A stretch of 26,908 bases of DNA from Micractinium sp. NFX-FRZ (GCA_029339195.1 JAPTJF010000629.1:1-26908), one strand, 5' to 3'; positions 9,639 to 20,500 are shown, numbered from the stretch's first letter. Numbers and translations are program-made. Notes: a model not told the origin generated them from the letters alone.

Positions 9639-10562
9639 TCAAGGCACCCAGGGGATGCCGCTGCGCACGGCCTGGCGGTACCGCTCAAAGTCTGCCCCAA
9701 AGAAGCTGGCTAGCAGGTGGTCCTCGTATGCTATGCGCGCTGCGAAGAAGCGCCAGGCGGCGGCGAAGAAGGCGCAGGCGCAGAGCGGGTTGCACAGCAG
9801 CAGCTGCGTGCCCACCGCCCACGCCATCCAGCCGGCGTAGCCGGGGTGGCGCACGTAAGAATAGATGCCGCCCGTGATGAGGCGGTGCTCAGGGCGACGC
9901 CTTGTTTGGATGAGGTGTGTGAAATTGTGGGCTGCAGTGATCTGCAGGGGAGCAGCGTGGTGAGGGGCAGGTGGGCGGGCAGACGGGTGGGCAGGCAGGT
10001 GGGTGGTGGGGTGAAAGGGTGGGCGGGCAGGCGGGCGACGAGGGGCATGGAAGCTTGGGGGTTTGGGAGCAAGTGAACAGGGGCTCAAAACTGCAAGGCG
10101 ACACAGCATCTGTTGCGACCAACCAGGAGCAGCAAGAAGAGGCATGCCGGGGGTGCACCCACCATGGCAACCTTGCGCACGAGCTCTCCACACACCACCG
10201 CTGCCAGGCCCAGCACAGACACGGCGGGCAGCTTGATCCAAGGGGCCCATCGCAGCTCGGCAGCATGCTCCACGCAAGCCGCCAGCATGGCGATGCAGTA
10301 AGGCCGGCTGAACAGCCAGGCTGCACGCAGGGTGGCCAATCGGGGGGGGGAGAGATGGCGTGGGCAGCGGGGTCAGGAGGGCGGCGGTGCAGGCGGCCGA
10401 CCGACGGCGGTGCAGGCGCAAAGCAGTTGGCGCCGCCGGCTTACAGTGCCATCCAAGGCTCCTTCGGTTATAAAGCGCCGCTAGAAGGAACTCGGAGGTA
10501 TGGAAGAAGGCCAGGGCTAACGCAAAGAGAGCCCAGCGAGGGTCTCCATCGCGGGTTTCCAT
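9639..10562 (-). CDS. ICMT: Protein-S-isoprenylcysteine O-methyltransferase
   Basis: Minus-strand exons in transcript order are 10562-10445, 10320-10163 and 9941-9639, joining in frame to 192 residues, about the length of plant ICMT. ICMT methylates the prenylated C-terminal cysteine of CaaX proteins at the ER membrane. Supporting elements are FFHTSEFLLAALYN near the N-terminus, ELVRKVAM|ITAAHNFTHLIQ across the last junction (human has RKAAM then FTAGSNFNH), YSYVRHPGYAGW, GTQLLLCNPLC, WRFFAARIAYEDHLL and FFGADFERY. Hydrophobic stretches fit several membrane spans. Donors are GTAAGC and GTGGGT; acceptors end in GTGCAG and CTGCAG. The start is the first ATG and leaves only a short lead before the conserved region. 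It diverges from the CHY gene and converges on gene 2. Confidence 0.94.
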   Translation of the reverse strand: METRDGDPRWALFALALAFFHTSEFLLAALYNRRSLGWHCKPAAPTALRLHRRRSAACTAALLTPLPTPSLPPPIGHPACSLAVQPALLHRHAGGLRGACCRAAMGPLDQAARRVCAGPGSGGVWRARAQGCHGGCTPGMPLLAAPGWSQQMLCRLAVLSPCSLAPKPPSFHAPRRPPARPPFHPTTHLPAHPSARPPAPHHAAPLQITAAHNFTHLIQTRRRPEHRLITGGIYSYVRHPGYAGWMAWAVGTQLLLCNPLCACAFFAAAWRFFAARIAYEDHLLASFFGADFERYRQAVRSGIPWVP

Positions 10563-11140
10563 TCGCGAGCTCTTGGCAAAGAGAAAGTCGCACTGGCCCT
10601 AAGGGTAGTCACGCGCATAGACGGACAACGGAAAGGGACCCTGATGTGATGCGCAGGGCAGCCCAGCTGGCGGGGCGGGGCGGGGCTGCGGCAGCAGTCA
10701 GGAACCCACTTGCTTGGTCGTTGAGTAATTCACAGACATCGTGTACCATGTCGAAAATCATGCAAAACACACTGGCAGAGGCCTGTGTTTCTCATACTGT
10801 GTTTCTCATGCTAGGAACTTTGCCGCACTCTCAGCTGAGAAGGACAGCGGCAGAGGAAGTGCAGCAGTGTGCTGCTGCATCAGTGGAAAATCCGCTGCCA
10901 AGAAGCAACGAACACATGCAGCGCATTATCTCGCATCTTAGACTGTCAACTGCAGGCATGCCAGCGACATGTGCGCTGTGGCCGCCTGCGGCGGCTGCCG
11001 GACTTGATGCCGCCGCCCAGTCAGGGGCGACATTCAGCGTTTCGGGTCCTTGTCCTTGGCTTGGCATTTGTTGCACTCGCATCATCTCTCAGGTTCAGCG
11101 AGCATAGAAGGCTCTGTCGGAGCTGCTGGAAGGAAGCGGG
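10563..11140. promoter_or_regulatory. Divergent promoter region, ICMT (-) and CHY gene (+)
   Basis: This 578-bp gap separates the two ATGs. It contains a GC-box-like run (GGCGGGGCGGGGCGGGG, about 10670-10686) and a short direct repeat TGTTTCTCAT near 10787 and 10799. Its right part is less GC-rich than the genes. No conserved coding signal was found in either strand. Promoter function is inferred from gene layout. Confidence 0.5.
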
Positions 11141-14100
11141 ATGGGCGAGACGGGCAGCGAGGCCCTGAAGCGGCTTCAGGTAAGGCTACACCATCACATG
11201 AAAGCTCGGATCATGCCGTAGGGCAGCCGATCGTTCAGAGCATGCCGGGGTGCCTCTCGGCAAGTGCAGGCTGCCGCCGCCGGCACTGCCGCACACCACC
11301 GCAGCTGCCGCACGCTCGCTGCTCGCCTGTCACACGCTCGCCCGTCCCTTCTTCCCTCCAATTCATGTACATGCCACACAGGAGGAGCTGATACAGCTGA
11401 AGCAGACAGTGCCAGGGCTGCAGCTCAGGCGCAGCTCCGCCGGGCAGTCGGCCAACGCTCCCTTCCCCATCACCGTCGCCGCCGATGTGCCAGCCCCTCC
11501 TGACGCGGCGGAGAGATATGACGTCTCCGGCTTCCGCCTGTCTGTGCGGCTGGAGGCAGGGGTGTTGGACCAGCAGCAGGGGCAGCGGCCGGCCGAGGCA
11601 GTGGCAGTGGAGGTGGCGAGCGGCGAGCTGCCGCGGGCGCTGCGGCAGGCCATTGCCGCAGAGTTGCACCGCCTCTGGGCCGCTTCCTTACCAGGTTGGG
11701 AGGGCGCTAGCGCTGCCTGGACTCTTGCATGCGTGTCTTTTCTCGCAGATTTCAAGTTCCAGTGGGTGCTGCCTGTTCCTGGTTGCCTGGAAGCCGCTTG
11801 TCAGAGCGCCGGTCCACCCGCGTCGCTGCACCTTGCACCCACCGCCTGCTCACACCCACCGTCTGCCCGCGTTCCTGCCGCCCTCCCGTTGCAGCCGCCG
11901 GAGCGTTGAACCTGCACTTTTTGTGGGAAGAGGCCTCCCTGCGCTTCATCCACCTGCTGACCCTGGTGCCAGAGGTGCTGGAGTCTTACCAGGCAAGTGC
12001 TGTGGCAGCTGGGAGACAGGAACCTTGTGTGACTTGGTTTGATCGACACCCCAGGGGGCAGTGCTCGAGGCACAAGCCTTCAATTGCGTCTCTCCTGCAC
12101 CGTGGGCACGCCCTGCTTACCCGCAGGCTGGCAGGCAGCTGTGATTGCCGTACATGTCACAGAAGGCTCCCCTTACAAAGCCTCACCTGCCACTTTACAA
12201 CCTTGCACCCCGCCTGACTGGCCCTCTGCCTGCAGTATGAGGACGCGTCAGGGTCCACTGTGCGGCGCTGGGCTGTGCTGAGCGACGAAGCTTCAGTTAC
12301 AGTGGACGCCTCGGTGCATGCGCCAGCACCGGCAGCACCTACCAAAGCCACAGCAGCGGCGACGTCAGCGGCAGCAGCAGCAGGAACAGCACAGGGGCAG
12401 GGCAGCTCGCAGCAGCAATCCGTGGCAGCACCTCCGGTGCCGCGTGCGTTGCAGCAGGAGCTGACTTTCCTGGGGCGGCGGTATGGGCTGCGCCTGCTGC
12501 CGGCCACCGAAGCAGGCGCAGCAGCTGTGGCTGCTGAGCTGGCAGGCCTGCAGCTGGCGCCAGCTAGCGGTGCACCAGCAACACAAGCACCAGCGGCAGC
12601 CATTGCGGCAGCAGAGGGCAGCTCAGGCACGGTTGCAGCGGTGGCGGCTTTTGAGCTTGAGCTTCACCCCACCGACCCCACTTGGACCCCCGACATGCAC
12701 CCGCCCTCCCTGCTGCTGCACGGCTGGGCCGCCAGCAGCTACCCGGCAGCCGGGTCGCTGGCGCTTGCTGTGAGCCCGCGGCAGGCGCAGCTGCCGCTGC
12801 TGCACAGGCAGGTGCTTGACCGCCTGCTGGCTGCTGAGGTGGCGGCTGCCGTGACAGCTGGCGGCCCGCGCCCCGCCCCTCTGACAGCTGCTGTGCGCTA
12901 CGTTGCCAATCACACGGGGCAGCTGTGGGAGCAGGCGGAGGATATTGCAGCAGAGGTGGCTCGCCGGCGGCGGCAGCAGGCGCAGGGGGGACAGGCCGGG
13001 GGCAAGGAGCAGGCGGAGGGGCAGGGGCAGCAGCAGCAGCGGGGTGAGCTGCCCCTGCGTGCAGACGAGCTGGGGGCCGGCAGCGGCAGCAGCAGTGATG
13101 ATGACTATGATGGATCGTACGACAGTCATAGCGGCAGCAACAGCAGACACAGCAGTGACAGCGACGAGGAGGAGGAGGAGGAGGAGGGGGCGCAGGGGAG
13201 TGATGGTGCAGCGGGCAGCGCCGGCGGCGGCGGCGGCCACAGCGACGCCGTGCTGCCGCTGCTGCTGCAGCTTGAGGGCCTGGATTTGGTGGACTGCGAC
13301 TGCCTTGAGCTCCTGAGGCTCAACCTGCAAGTCAGCTGCAGCCGGTGCCGTGCCAGCGGGGAGCTTTCCTTTGCCTCTGCTGCGGTGGCGTTGCCAGCAG
13401 ACGCCGGCAAGCACGGCGGCCGAGGCAGCGGCACGCTGGCTGCGGCCGGCGAGTGCGGCACCTGCCACTCAGAGTGGGAGGTGGAGCTTGCTCCCAAGCT
13501 GGTGCATGATCGGAGCAACACTCTGGCGCACCTGCGGGCCGTGGGCTGCCTCCCGCTGGACCTGCTGCCGTCCATGCTGGCGGGGCAGTGCAGCCAGTGC
13601 AGCAGCAGCGCGGCGTTCCGAAGCGTGGCGGTGGGCCGCTGGAACGAGCGGGCCTGCAGCAGCTGCCACACAACCATGCGGTTTCAGGTGGGTGGGCACG
13701 GTGTGCAGGGCAGGCAGAGCCTGCCGGCTTAGCGCTGCTTGTGTGTGTGCCTGCCTGGCAGCTCAGCCGTCGCGTGTGGGAACAAGCCATCTGGAGCCTG
13801 CCTGTTAATGTCTCTCGCTCATTTTGCTCATTGGAACCACATTTGCCCTCCGGCTCTGGCGCAGTTTGCGACGGCGCTGTTTGTGCCACATCTGCGCTCC
13901 GTCGGGCAGCGGGGCGCAGCATCGAGCAGCGGCGCAGGTGCCGCTGCGGCAGGGCCGGGACGGCAGGCGGGCAGTGGAGCGGCCGGCGATTCTGCGGCGG
14001 CGTTCAATGGCCTGCTGCAGGTGGGCCACCCGCTGCCCGACCGCGGCACGTGCCGGCACTACAGGTAAGCCCGTGGCTGATGGGCCGGCTGGCCGGCTGG

Positions 14101-15744
14101 CTGGCTGGGGCACAGAGCGCATGTGTCTCTGCGTAGCGCTGGCAACACCTCATCCTGCATCAAACCATCCAAACATGGTAGCATGCTGCCCTGCTGCTTG
14201 GCACGATTTGGCACGCTGTGGCATGCAGTGGCCGCATCGTGGTGCGGCAGTCGAGAGCCGCGCCTCCTCCCTGCCCACGCTGCCTGCAGGCACAGCTACC
14301 GCTGGCTGCGCTTCCCATGCTGCGGCAAGCGCTTCCCATGCGACCTCTGGTGAGGGTGCAGGCCCGGGTGGGGGCCTGCTGCTGCGCTGCCTGCCCTGCA
14401 TGCATGCCCGCCCTGCCCTCATCACGCTCCAGCCTGCCTGCCTATCCTCCATCCATCGTTCGCCAGCCTGCCAGCCTGCCTGCCTTCTTTGCTTGCCTGC
14501 CCTGCATCATCGCCCTCCCCCTGCACCCTGTCCCTCCACTGCCAGCCCCCCGCTCACGCCGCTGCTGCGCTGCAACTGCTTCCTCCCCGAACCCACCTGC
14601 TTGCCTTTGCCACCTCCTACCCCACCGCTCTTCCCGGAAGCCATGAGGAGCTGACTGATGGGCACGACATGAAGTGGGCGAACCGCATGGTGTGCGGCTT
14701 ATGCAGCCTGGAGCAGCCGGTGGCAGCCCAGTGCAAGAGCGCAGAGTGCGGCAAGAAGCTGGCCACCAGCGCAGGTGGGGCAGGGGAGGGTGGGAGAGGG
14801 GCAGGCGGGCGGATGGCGTGGCAGCATGGGAGCTTGAGCTGCCTGCATTTTGCTGCTGCTGGTGCTGGCTGCCTGTGCCATGGGGAGAACGCAGAGTGCG
14901 GCAGGAGGCTGGCGGCCAGCGTGGGTGGGGCCAACAAGGAGGGGAGCAGGGTGACAGTTACAGAGAGTGTGTGTGCGGACCGGGGAGCTTGACGCCTCGC
15001 GCACTAGCTGTCGCCCACCTGCTGCTGCCAGCACCTCCTGCCTGATGCTGCTGCTGCCCCACACCTGAGCCTGCTATATGTGGGGTGCTTGCTTTGCTTT
15101 TGTGATGCATCCCTTTTGCCCTCCCCGCATGCCCTGCATGCCCAGCATGCTGTGTCATGATGCCACTCCTCATCCCCCTTCTGTACCGGCAACATGCAAC
15201 TGCAGCTGCACCTTCTGGCCGGCGCACGCGCTTCTGGGAGGGAGGCAAGGGGCAGCGGGACCCAAGCAAGCTGCATCCAAACGACCCCCGGCGGCACAGG
15301 TGGGCAGGCAGGCGGTACAGGTGGGGCAGGGCAAGCAGTACAGGTGGGCAGCGGGACCCAAGCACACTGCCATGTCGATGCCCCCGGCCGGCATAGGTGG
15401 GCAGGGCAGCAGGCGGGGGCGGGATGTTGCACTGTGAGGCAGGGCCGGGTGCTGGGGGTTAATGCAGCTGTGGGTTTATCTGGGGGCATTATCACGCCTC
15501 GTAGCGCTCGTGTGTGCGCACTCCCCCGCCCCCGCCGTGGCCTGGCACTGCTTGCCGCTGAGCCTCTCCTGCCAGCAGCGTCGCCCAACTTCTGCGCCAA
15601 GCTGCTGTTATGCCTTCCTTGTCCTCACGACTTCAGATTACTGACCTCAGTTTTCTGCCCCCCTGCAGGGGGCGCTTCAAGACGCGATCGGCCAAGCACA
15701 AGCGTGTGGGGCAGAAGGGCAAAGAGAAGAAGGAGCAAGACTAG
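11141..15744 (+). CDS. CHY-type zinc finger protein
   Basis: Exons: 11141-11179, 11382-11694, 11895-11992, 12236-13687, 13865-14064, 14290-14349, 14641-14774, 15206-15299, 15669-15744, in frame to 821 residues. Intron 3 is GC-AG. The C-terminal region (about 696-820) is a CHY zinc finger: CRHYRHSYRWLRFPCCG, FPCDLCHEE, HDMKWANRMVCGLCSLEQP, a further Cys pair, then FWEGGKGQRDPSKLHPNDP and a Lys-rich tail. Four CxxC pairs precede it (CSRC about 518, CGTC about 557, CSQC about 602, CSSC about 623) in a region matching the pre-CHY part of fungal and algal homologues (VGCLPLDLLPSMLAGQC). An acidic/Ser stretch lies near 440-475, and the N-terminal 30-150 may be RWD-like (weak). The CHY domain binds zinc; the role of this long form is not established, and redox or protein-binding roles are inference. 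Confidence 0.92.
11993..12235 (+). other. GC-AG intron (intron 3, CHY gene)
   Basis: The donor reads CAG|GCAAGT, the typical GC-AG consensus. Using it joins ESYQ to YEDASGS in frame. The nearest GT, five bases further on, would shift the frame. Confidence 0.8.
14886..14924 (+). repeat. Exon-edge echo: 3' end of exon 7, CHY gene
   Basis: The real exon end (about 14736-14774, AECGKKLATSA) is repeated 150 nt downstream inside intron 7 as AECGRRLAASV. The donor GTGGGG is retained after both copies. Confidence 0.85.
15347..15396 (+). repeat. Exon-edge echo: 3' end of exon 8, CHY gene
   Basis: GGCAGCGGGACCCAAGCA starts both the exon copy (15251) and the echo (15347), offset 96 nt. The echo ends GGCATAG|GTGGGC against the real GGCACAG|GTGGGC, so its donor is intact. 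Extra short ACAGGTGGG units lie between them. Confidence 0.85.
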
Positions 15745-17181
15745 CCACCCTTCGGCCGTGCAGCGACAGGCTTGCGCCCCCTGGGCAGCTGCTCTGCTGC
15801 TTGCGCAGGGCCAGCGCTTTGCCCACCCTTTGGCTGGTGGCTCGAGTTTGCTGACACTTAGTGTGACGCTGCTTGCACTTGAAACCACTCTCCCCTGCTT
15901 GCTCTCCTCCCGTAAGCAACGCCTGCCCACATGTAAGCCTGTGCAACAGTCTCGAGGTGGACCGGCCACGCGCGTGTGCTAGCTGTTTGCAAGCGACTGG
16001 GAGCCTCCAATACGGCCCCAGCTGGTGGGGCATGTCGAGAGCTGTCCTGATGAACAGCTCGGCATATTGTAGGGCCTGCCCCACCGGTGCACCACCCGTT
16101 CACCCATGCCTCAACCCAGCTTGGCAGATCAGAAGGAACTGTGGTTTGGTCCCACGCTACAGGTGCCCGTGACCAGAGAGGGGGAGCTGCAGCAGCAGCA
16201 CTGGCGAGGCTTGCTGTGGCTGTCGAAGGCTGCCCCTGGGCCGGCCGCCCAAGGTGGGGCTCTTGGCGTGAGCGGCGGCGCTTGCAGGCCGCGGTTCGCT
16301 TTACACACGCATATGCTGCCCTGGTGGAGCCTGATCAGCGCAGGGTTGGCCCTGAACCGGACAGCAATCGGGGAATCTCGGTGGCGGCACATGAAGAGGG
16401 CCCCCCTACAGCCGCTGCCTGCTTAAATGGAGAACAATGATCACTGGGTTCTTGTGATGAGGGTGAAATGCGTTCGGGATGCTCCCATGTTGTGGGTACC
16501 CAGGCCGAGGGCCACGGTGGAGGGCGCCACCGTCGAGAGAGAACGCTCTTGACCAGTTCGCAGGCAATTGTAGCACCTAGGACCCAGAAATCTCTAGGAC
16601 AGAGTGGAAACCAGGTACATGCCGCGGGAATGTCGGCAGGGCAGAGGATGGAGTGGTCCAGGGCAGCGGAGGGTGGCTCCTGACTTTCCGTTGCCCCTGT
16701 GCTACTTCCATGTGGCACGAGGAGGCGTGGGCTTGGGGGCAGCTCGCCCGCTGTGAGGGTGGGGGTACTCGGAGCGGGGGCACGGGATTTCGCGCCTCGC
16801 GGCGCGTCTGCGGCGGCCATCAGCCCAGGCAGACGGCCTGAGACATGCGTGCAGCGCGGTGCCCCCCAACCGCGCTGCCAGCAAACGGGCCGGCCTAGGA
16901 ACCAGCGGCGAGGCCGACGCCGCCGCGCCGCTCCTGGGGGCCCCTGCTGCCATACCCTCTTATGGCTCCCCTGGGCCTCGACTGGGCTGGCTCCTTTCTT
17001 GCAGCATTTCACCGTCATCACAGCACTGCTGCGTACCTCTTTCCGCTGCTGCAGACTCTCCACCGCTGCAGCAGGGTGTAGCAACAGGGGCAGGACCCTG
17101 TCGGGGCCTGCTAGCGGCGTGCAGCGAGCGGCCGCGCTTCTGGGGACGTCGGGCGACGTATGCGCACGGAACCTCGCTTGG
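15745..17181. other. Intergenic: CHY 3' UTR and RNA-binding gene promoter
   Basis: 1437 bases with no recognisable protein in any frame. The left part is CHY 3' UTR up to the TGTAA at 15932. About 16430-16690 is less GC-rich. The right end should hold the promoter and 5' UTR of the RNA-binding gene. A 299-codon antisense frame here is not supported. Confidence 0.55.
15932..15936 (+). terminator. TGTAA poly(A) signal, CHY gene
   Basis: TGTAA lies about 190 nt after the TAG stop at 15742-15744, a typical distance. Confidence 0.65.
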
Positions 17182-17436
17182 ATGTCTAAGCAGGACGGGA
17201 AAGTGTTCATTGGCGGCCTCAGCTGGGAGACCACGGGTGCGCACGAATTTCTGGCAATTTCGGCGCGCCCCGCTCACGCCACACCCCGTCAGCTTGATTC
17301 CGCACGCCATGCAACCGCATGCCCCGCCCGCGCCCCTCCTCGCGCCCTTGTCCATGCCCCATGATTCCCTGCCTCCCGTGCTGCCTCCTGGCTCCACTCC
17401 CAGCACGCTTAGCTGCATCATGCAACTTACCTGCAG

Positions 17437-17474
<38 letters not shown>

Positions 17475-20400
17475 CGGCAGCGTTTCTGCAGCCTAGGATC
17501 GCACACAATGTGCGCTTGCCTCACTACTGCGTGCCCCACCCGGCCCCCCCCACCCGCACCCTGCAGACCAGAAGCTGAGGCAGTACTTTGAGAACTATGG
17601 GACGGTGCAGGAGGCGTTTGTGTCGTATGACAAGCACACCGGCCGCCCCCGCGGCTTTGGCTTTGTCGTCTTTGCCGACCCAATCATCGCAGACAAGGTG
17701 GGTGGGTGGGGAGTGCAAGAGTTCATGGATGATATCTTGCCGGTTGTGCAGTGTGCTGTGCACGCTGTGGTGCGTCGCTCTGTGCCGACCCCATTTTCGC
17801 TGGCAGCATCTGCGCAATGAAGGTGGTGCAAAGGCACGGCAACAGGGGTTTGTGACTTGCCACTGTCTGTCAATTCCGTGTCTTGTCGTGCGCGTGATCA
17901 GCATGCAGTACATGCATGAATGGAAGCCAGCCAAGAAGGCACTGCCCCAACGTTGCACCCCAGCCCTCTGCCCTCTCTGCCATGTGCCGCAGGTGATAAG
18001 TGTGCAGCACACGATTGACCGGCGGGAGGTGGAAGCCAAGAAGGCGCTGCCCAAGGAGGAGAGCCCCGTCAGCAAGGACCAGCAGGCGGTGGCCAGCGGG
18101 CAGCGCACCAAGAAGATCTTTGTGGGCGGCCTGGCTGCCACGGTGGATGAGGAGAGCTTCCGGGGCTACTTTGAAGAGTTTGGGCAGGTGGGACAGGGCG
18201 GGCACGGGTGGGAAGGGGTGTGCAGTTGGGACGGGTGTGGGCATGTTTGGGCAGGGGTGTGCAGGTGAGTGGCTGCCTCCTGTAGCATGCCAGGGTGCCA
18301 GTGGTGGGCCAGGGTGGGCAGCGGTGGGCGTGTGGGCGGCTGCCTCCCGTAGTATGCCAAGAATGCCAGCGGTGTGGGGCAGAGCGTGCGTCGTGCTCGC
18401 TCTGTTGCAAGTGTGCGCCGCCGGCGTGCAGCGCGACAAGACTGTGTGTTGAGGGTGAGCTGGCGGCTGCCGTGGGGTTGAGGGCAGTGGTTCCTTGCGA
18501 GCTGTGAGGTGGGTGCTGCACCCAGTTTTGAAGTGTCAGGAGCTTGAGCAGGTGGGTGCTGCACCCAGCTTTGAAGTGTGAGGACGGGTGTGGCATGCGG
18601 TGGTGGGTTGCCGGGGTGCCATGGCGTGAAGGGCAGACGTTTTGGGTGCCACTGCCAGGGGGTCAGGCTCTTGGCTTGCTCACCGAACACACCGGAGCTC
18701 CAAAACCTGGGGCCCTGGCTGGCATGCAGGCTAGGCCACCCCGCGTGTCACCCACCCAGCACTCCTCCTCCCCTCCCTGGGGGCAGCCCCCGAAACACCC
18801 CTCCCTTGCGCCGCACCCAACCGGCACTCCTTCCCCTTCCCCTGGCACCGCCCTGCCGCCGCTTGACTCACCCCCTCCCCTTTGCCTGCCCGCACCGCAG
18901 GTCGACGATGCCGTGGTGATGTTTGATCATGAGAACAAGCGGCCGCGTGGTTTTGGCTTTATCACCTTTGCCGGTGGGTGGGGCGGGCGGGCGCACCGCT
19001 GGCTTTGAGGCTTGCGGTTGGGGCGCCGCTGTTGCTGACAGTGGCGGTGGGGGTGTAAGCGGGCATGCGGTTGGGCACCATGTGTTGGGACGGGGGCATG
19101 AGGCCGGAAAGAGGGGCAGGAGGCGGCGCCTGGAGGTGCCCGCTGCGTCGCCCAAGTGTGCGCATGTGCAATGTACCCCTACCAGGGGCGCGACCCTGCG
19201 CTCTGTGCTGGTGTGCCCTCGCCCCCGCCAACGGCTGCCGCCAACGGCTGCTGCTGCCCTGTACAGCAGCCCTCTTCTTTATTTGCTTTTGCATCTTTTT
19301 CCCACAGCCCCAAGCTGTCTCTTGCGGGTCTGTGTCGCAAGTTCCGCTGCGGAAAAGCAGACTGTCAGCTCAAACACAGCAAGCTGCATTGACATGGTTT
19401 TTGCCCCCTCTCATGCCATGCTGTGTCACCTGCATGTTCATAGTGCTGTGGATTCACACCGCACCGTGCGCCCCCTTGGCTCCCCTGCAGAGGAGGAGGC
19501 TGTGGAGGCTGTGTTTGCACGCGGCACCATCCAAACCATCCACGACAAGCAGATTGAGATCAAGCGGGCAGTGCCGCGCGACTCCATGCCACCCAGCCCC
19601 CGCACGCTGCTCCGCTCGCCCGTGGCGCACCACGCTGGGCCCGCTGTGCACAGCATGGGAGGGTATGGCGACCCGCACGCCATGCCAGAGATGTGGCACC
19701 GCCGCGGCCCGCCGCCGCATTACGGCGGCGGCGGCACGCGTGGTGGCGGCGGCGGCTACGGGGGCGGCGGCGGCGGCGGCGGCGGCGGCTACCGCGGCCG
19801 CTACGGCCCGGGCTCAGTCAGCCCCATGCACGGCGGCATGGGCGGCCCGCCGCACCACGGAGGCTACGGCGGCGGCGGCGCGCGCGGCGGCGGCGGCGGC
19901 ATGCGCAGCCCCCCGCACCACAGCCACGCTCACCAGCATGGCGGGCACTTGGGCATGCCCCCGCAGCCCTTCACCCCGCCCGCTGTGGTCACAGGCATCC
20001 CCGCAAACATGGCGGGCACCCCCGAGGGCGCGGCTGCCCTTGCCAGCGGCCGAGCCGTGGCAGCCCTGCCAGTGATGAGCACCCCCATGAGCGGCACCTC
20101 TATTTCCGTGATGACGCCAACTCAGCAGAGCCAGCTGGCAGCCATGTCAGCAGCGGCGGCCAGCGGGGGCCTGCAGCCGGGCCAGCTGGTGGGCGGGTTT
20201 GGCAGCCTGCCAAGCAACGTGCAGGCGGCTGCGGCCGCCGCAGCAGCCACGCAGCTGGGCTCTCCGCCGCCGGCCTACGGCCTGCCAGATGCATCCGCCG
20301 CCGCGCAGCAGCAGGCGGTGGCGGCACAGGCGGCGCAGGCGGCGCAGGCGCAGGCGCAGGCGCAGGTGGCGGCCCACAACCTGGCAGAGCTGCAGCAGCA

Positions 20401-20494
20401 GGTGAACCTGTCTACCTCGCTGGCCCAGGCGCAGCTGCAGCAGGCGCAGGCGGCGCAGCAGCAGCAGCAGGCGCAGGCCGCCATCTGGAGCTGA
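17182..20494 (+). CDS. Two-RRM RNA-binding protein, hnRNP/Musashi-like
   Basis: Exons: 17182-17236, 17567-17697, 17993-18187, 18901-18973, 19491-20494, in frame to 485 residues. RRM1 (about 7-80) has RNP2 VFIGGL at 8-13 and RNP1 RGFGFVVF at 47-54. RRM2 (about 103-175) has RNP2 IFVGGL at 104-109 and RNP1 RGFGFITF at 143-150. A Gly-rich segment with TRGGGGGYGG and YRGRYG follows, RGG-like, then a His/Pro-rich part and an Ala/Gln-rich tail ending AAIWS. This layout is that of hnRNP A/B, Musashi and plant RBP1-type proteins, which bind single-stranded RNA through the RNP aromatic residues and act in mRNA processing, transport or translation. Targets cannot be read from sequence. The start sits just before the usual RRM1 beginning. 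The low-complexity tail could promote condensate formation (inference). Confidence 0.92.
17439..17471 (+). repeat. CAG run in intron 1, RNA-binding gene
   Basis: About eleven CAG units lie about 95 nt upstream of the true acceptor at 17566. Each unit offers an AG, although the pyrimidine-rich stretch nearer the exon should favour the real site. Confidence 0.9.
17778..17807 (+). repeat. Exon-edge echo: 3' end of exon 2, RNA-binding gene
   Basis: TGTGCCGACCCCATTTTCGC resembles the exon 2 end at about 17671 (TTTGCCGACCCAATCATCGC) at an offset of 110 nt. No donor GT is preserved at the equivalent position. Confidence 0.6.
17894..17951 (+). repeat. Exon-edge echo: 5' start of exon 3, RNA-binding gene
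   Basis: GTGATCAGCATGCAG...GAAGCCAGCCAAGAAGGC repeats exon 3 (17993-18052: GTGATAAGTGTGCAG...GAAGCCAAGAAGGC) with an offset of about 99 nt. The acceptor AG is lost. About 60 nt are recognisable, with small indels. Confidence 0.8.
18265..18580 (+). repeat. Two tandem duplications within intron 3, RNA-binding gene
   Basis: 18265-18306 and 18331-18373 are copies (GGCTGCCTCCyGTAGyATGCC). 18508-18537 and 18551-18580 are copies (GGTGGGTGCTGCACCCAG), period 43 nt. All lie in the 713-nt intron, the longest in the window, and touch no exon. Confidence 0.8.
19308..19490 (+). other. Possible alternative 5' extension of last exon, RNA-binding gene
   Basis: A strong T-rich acceptor (CATCTTTTTCCCACAG) ends at 19307. 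From there to the main acceptor is 183 nt, exactly 61 codons, with no stop in the exon 5 frame and the right phase for exon 4. Use of this site would insert 61 residues into RRM2 just after RNP1. No family member is known to me with such an insertion. Confidence 0.35.
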
Positions 20495-20500
20495 GCTGAG

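Noticed and set aside
16335..17234. 299-codon minus-strand open frame across the gene 4/5 gap and the first RRM exon
   Set aside because: It has no recognisable motif, a Pro/Ser/Arg-rich composition typical of GC-rich shadow frames, and overlaps a confirmed exon antisense.
19308..19392. Zinc-finger-like peptide CRKFRCGKADCQLKH in intron 4 of the RNA-binding gene
   Set aside because: It resembles a CCCH finger, but it lies out of frame with the neighbouring exons, is followed at once by a stop, and has no gene context.
19693..20499. Arg-rich open frame overlapping the Gly-rich exon
   Set aside because: It is the +1 shadow of GGC repeats; the RRM gene's frame is fixed by conserved exons.
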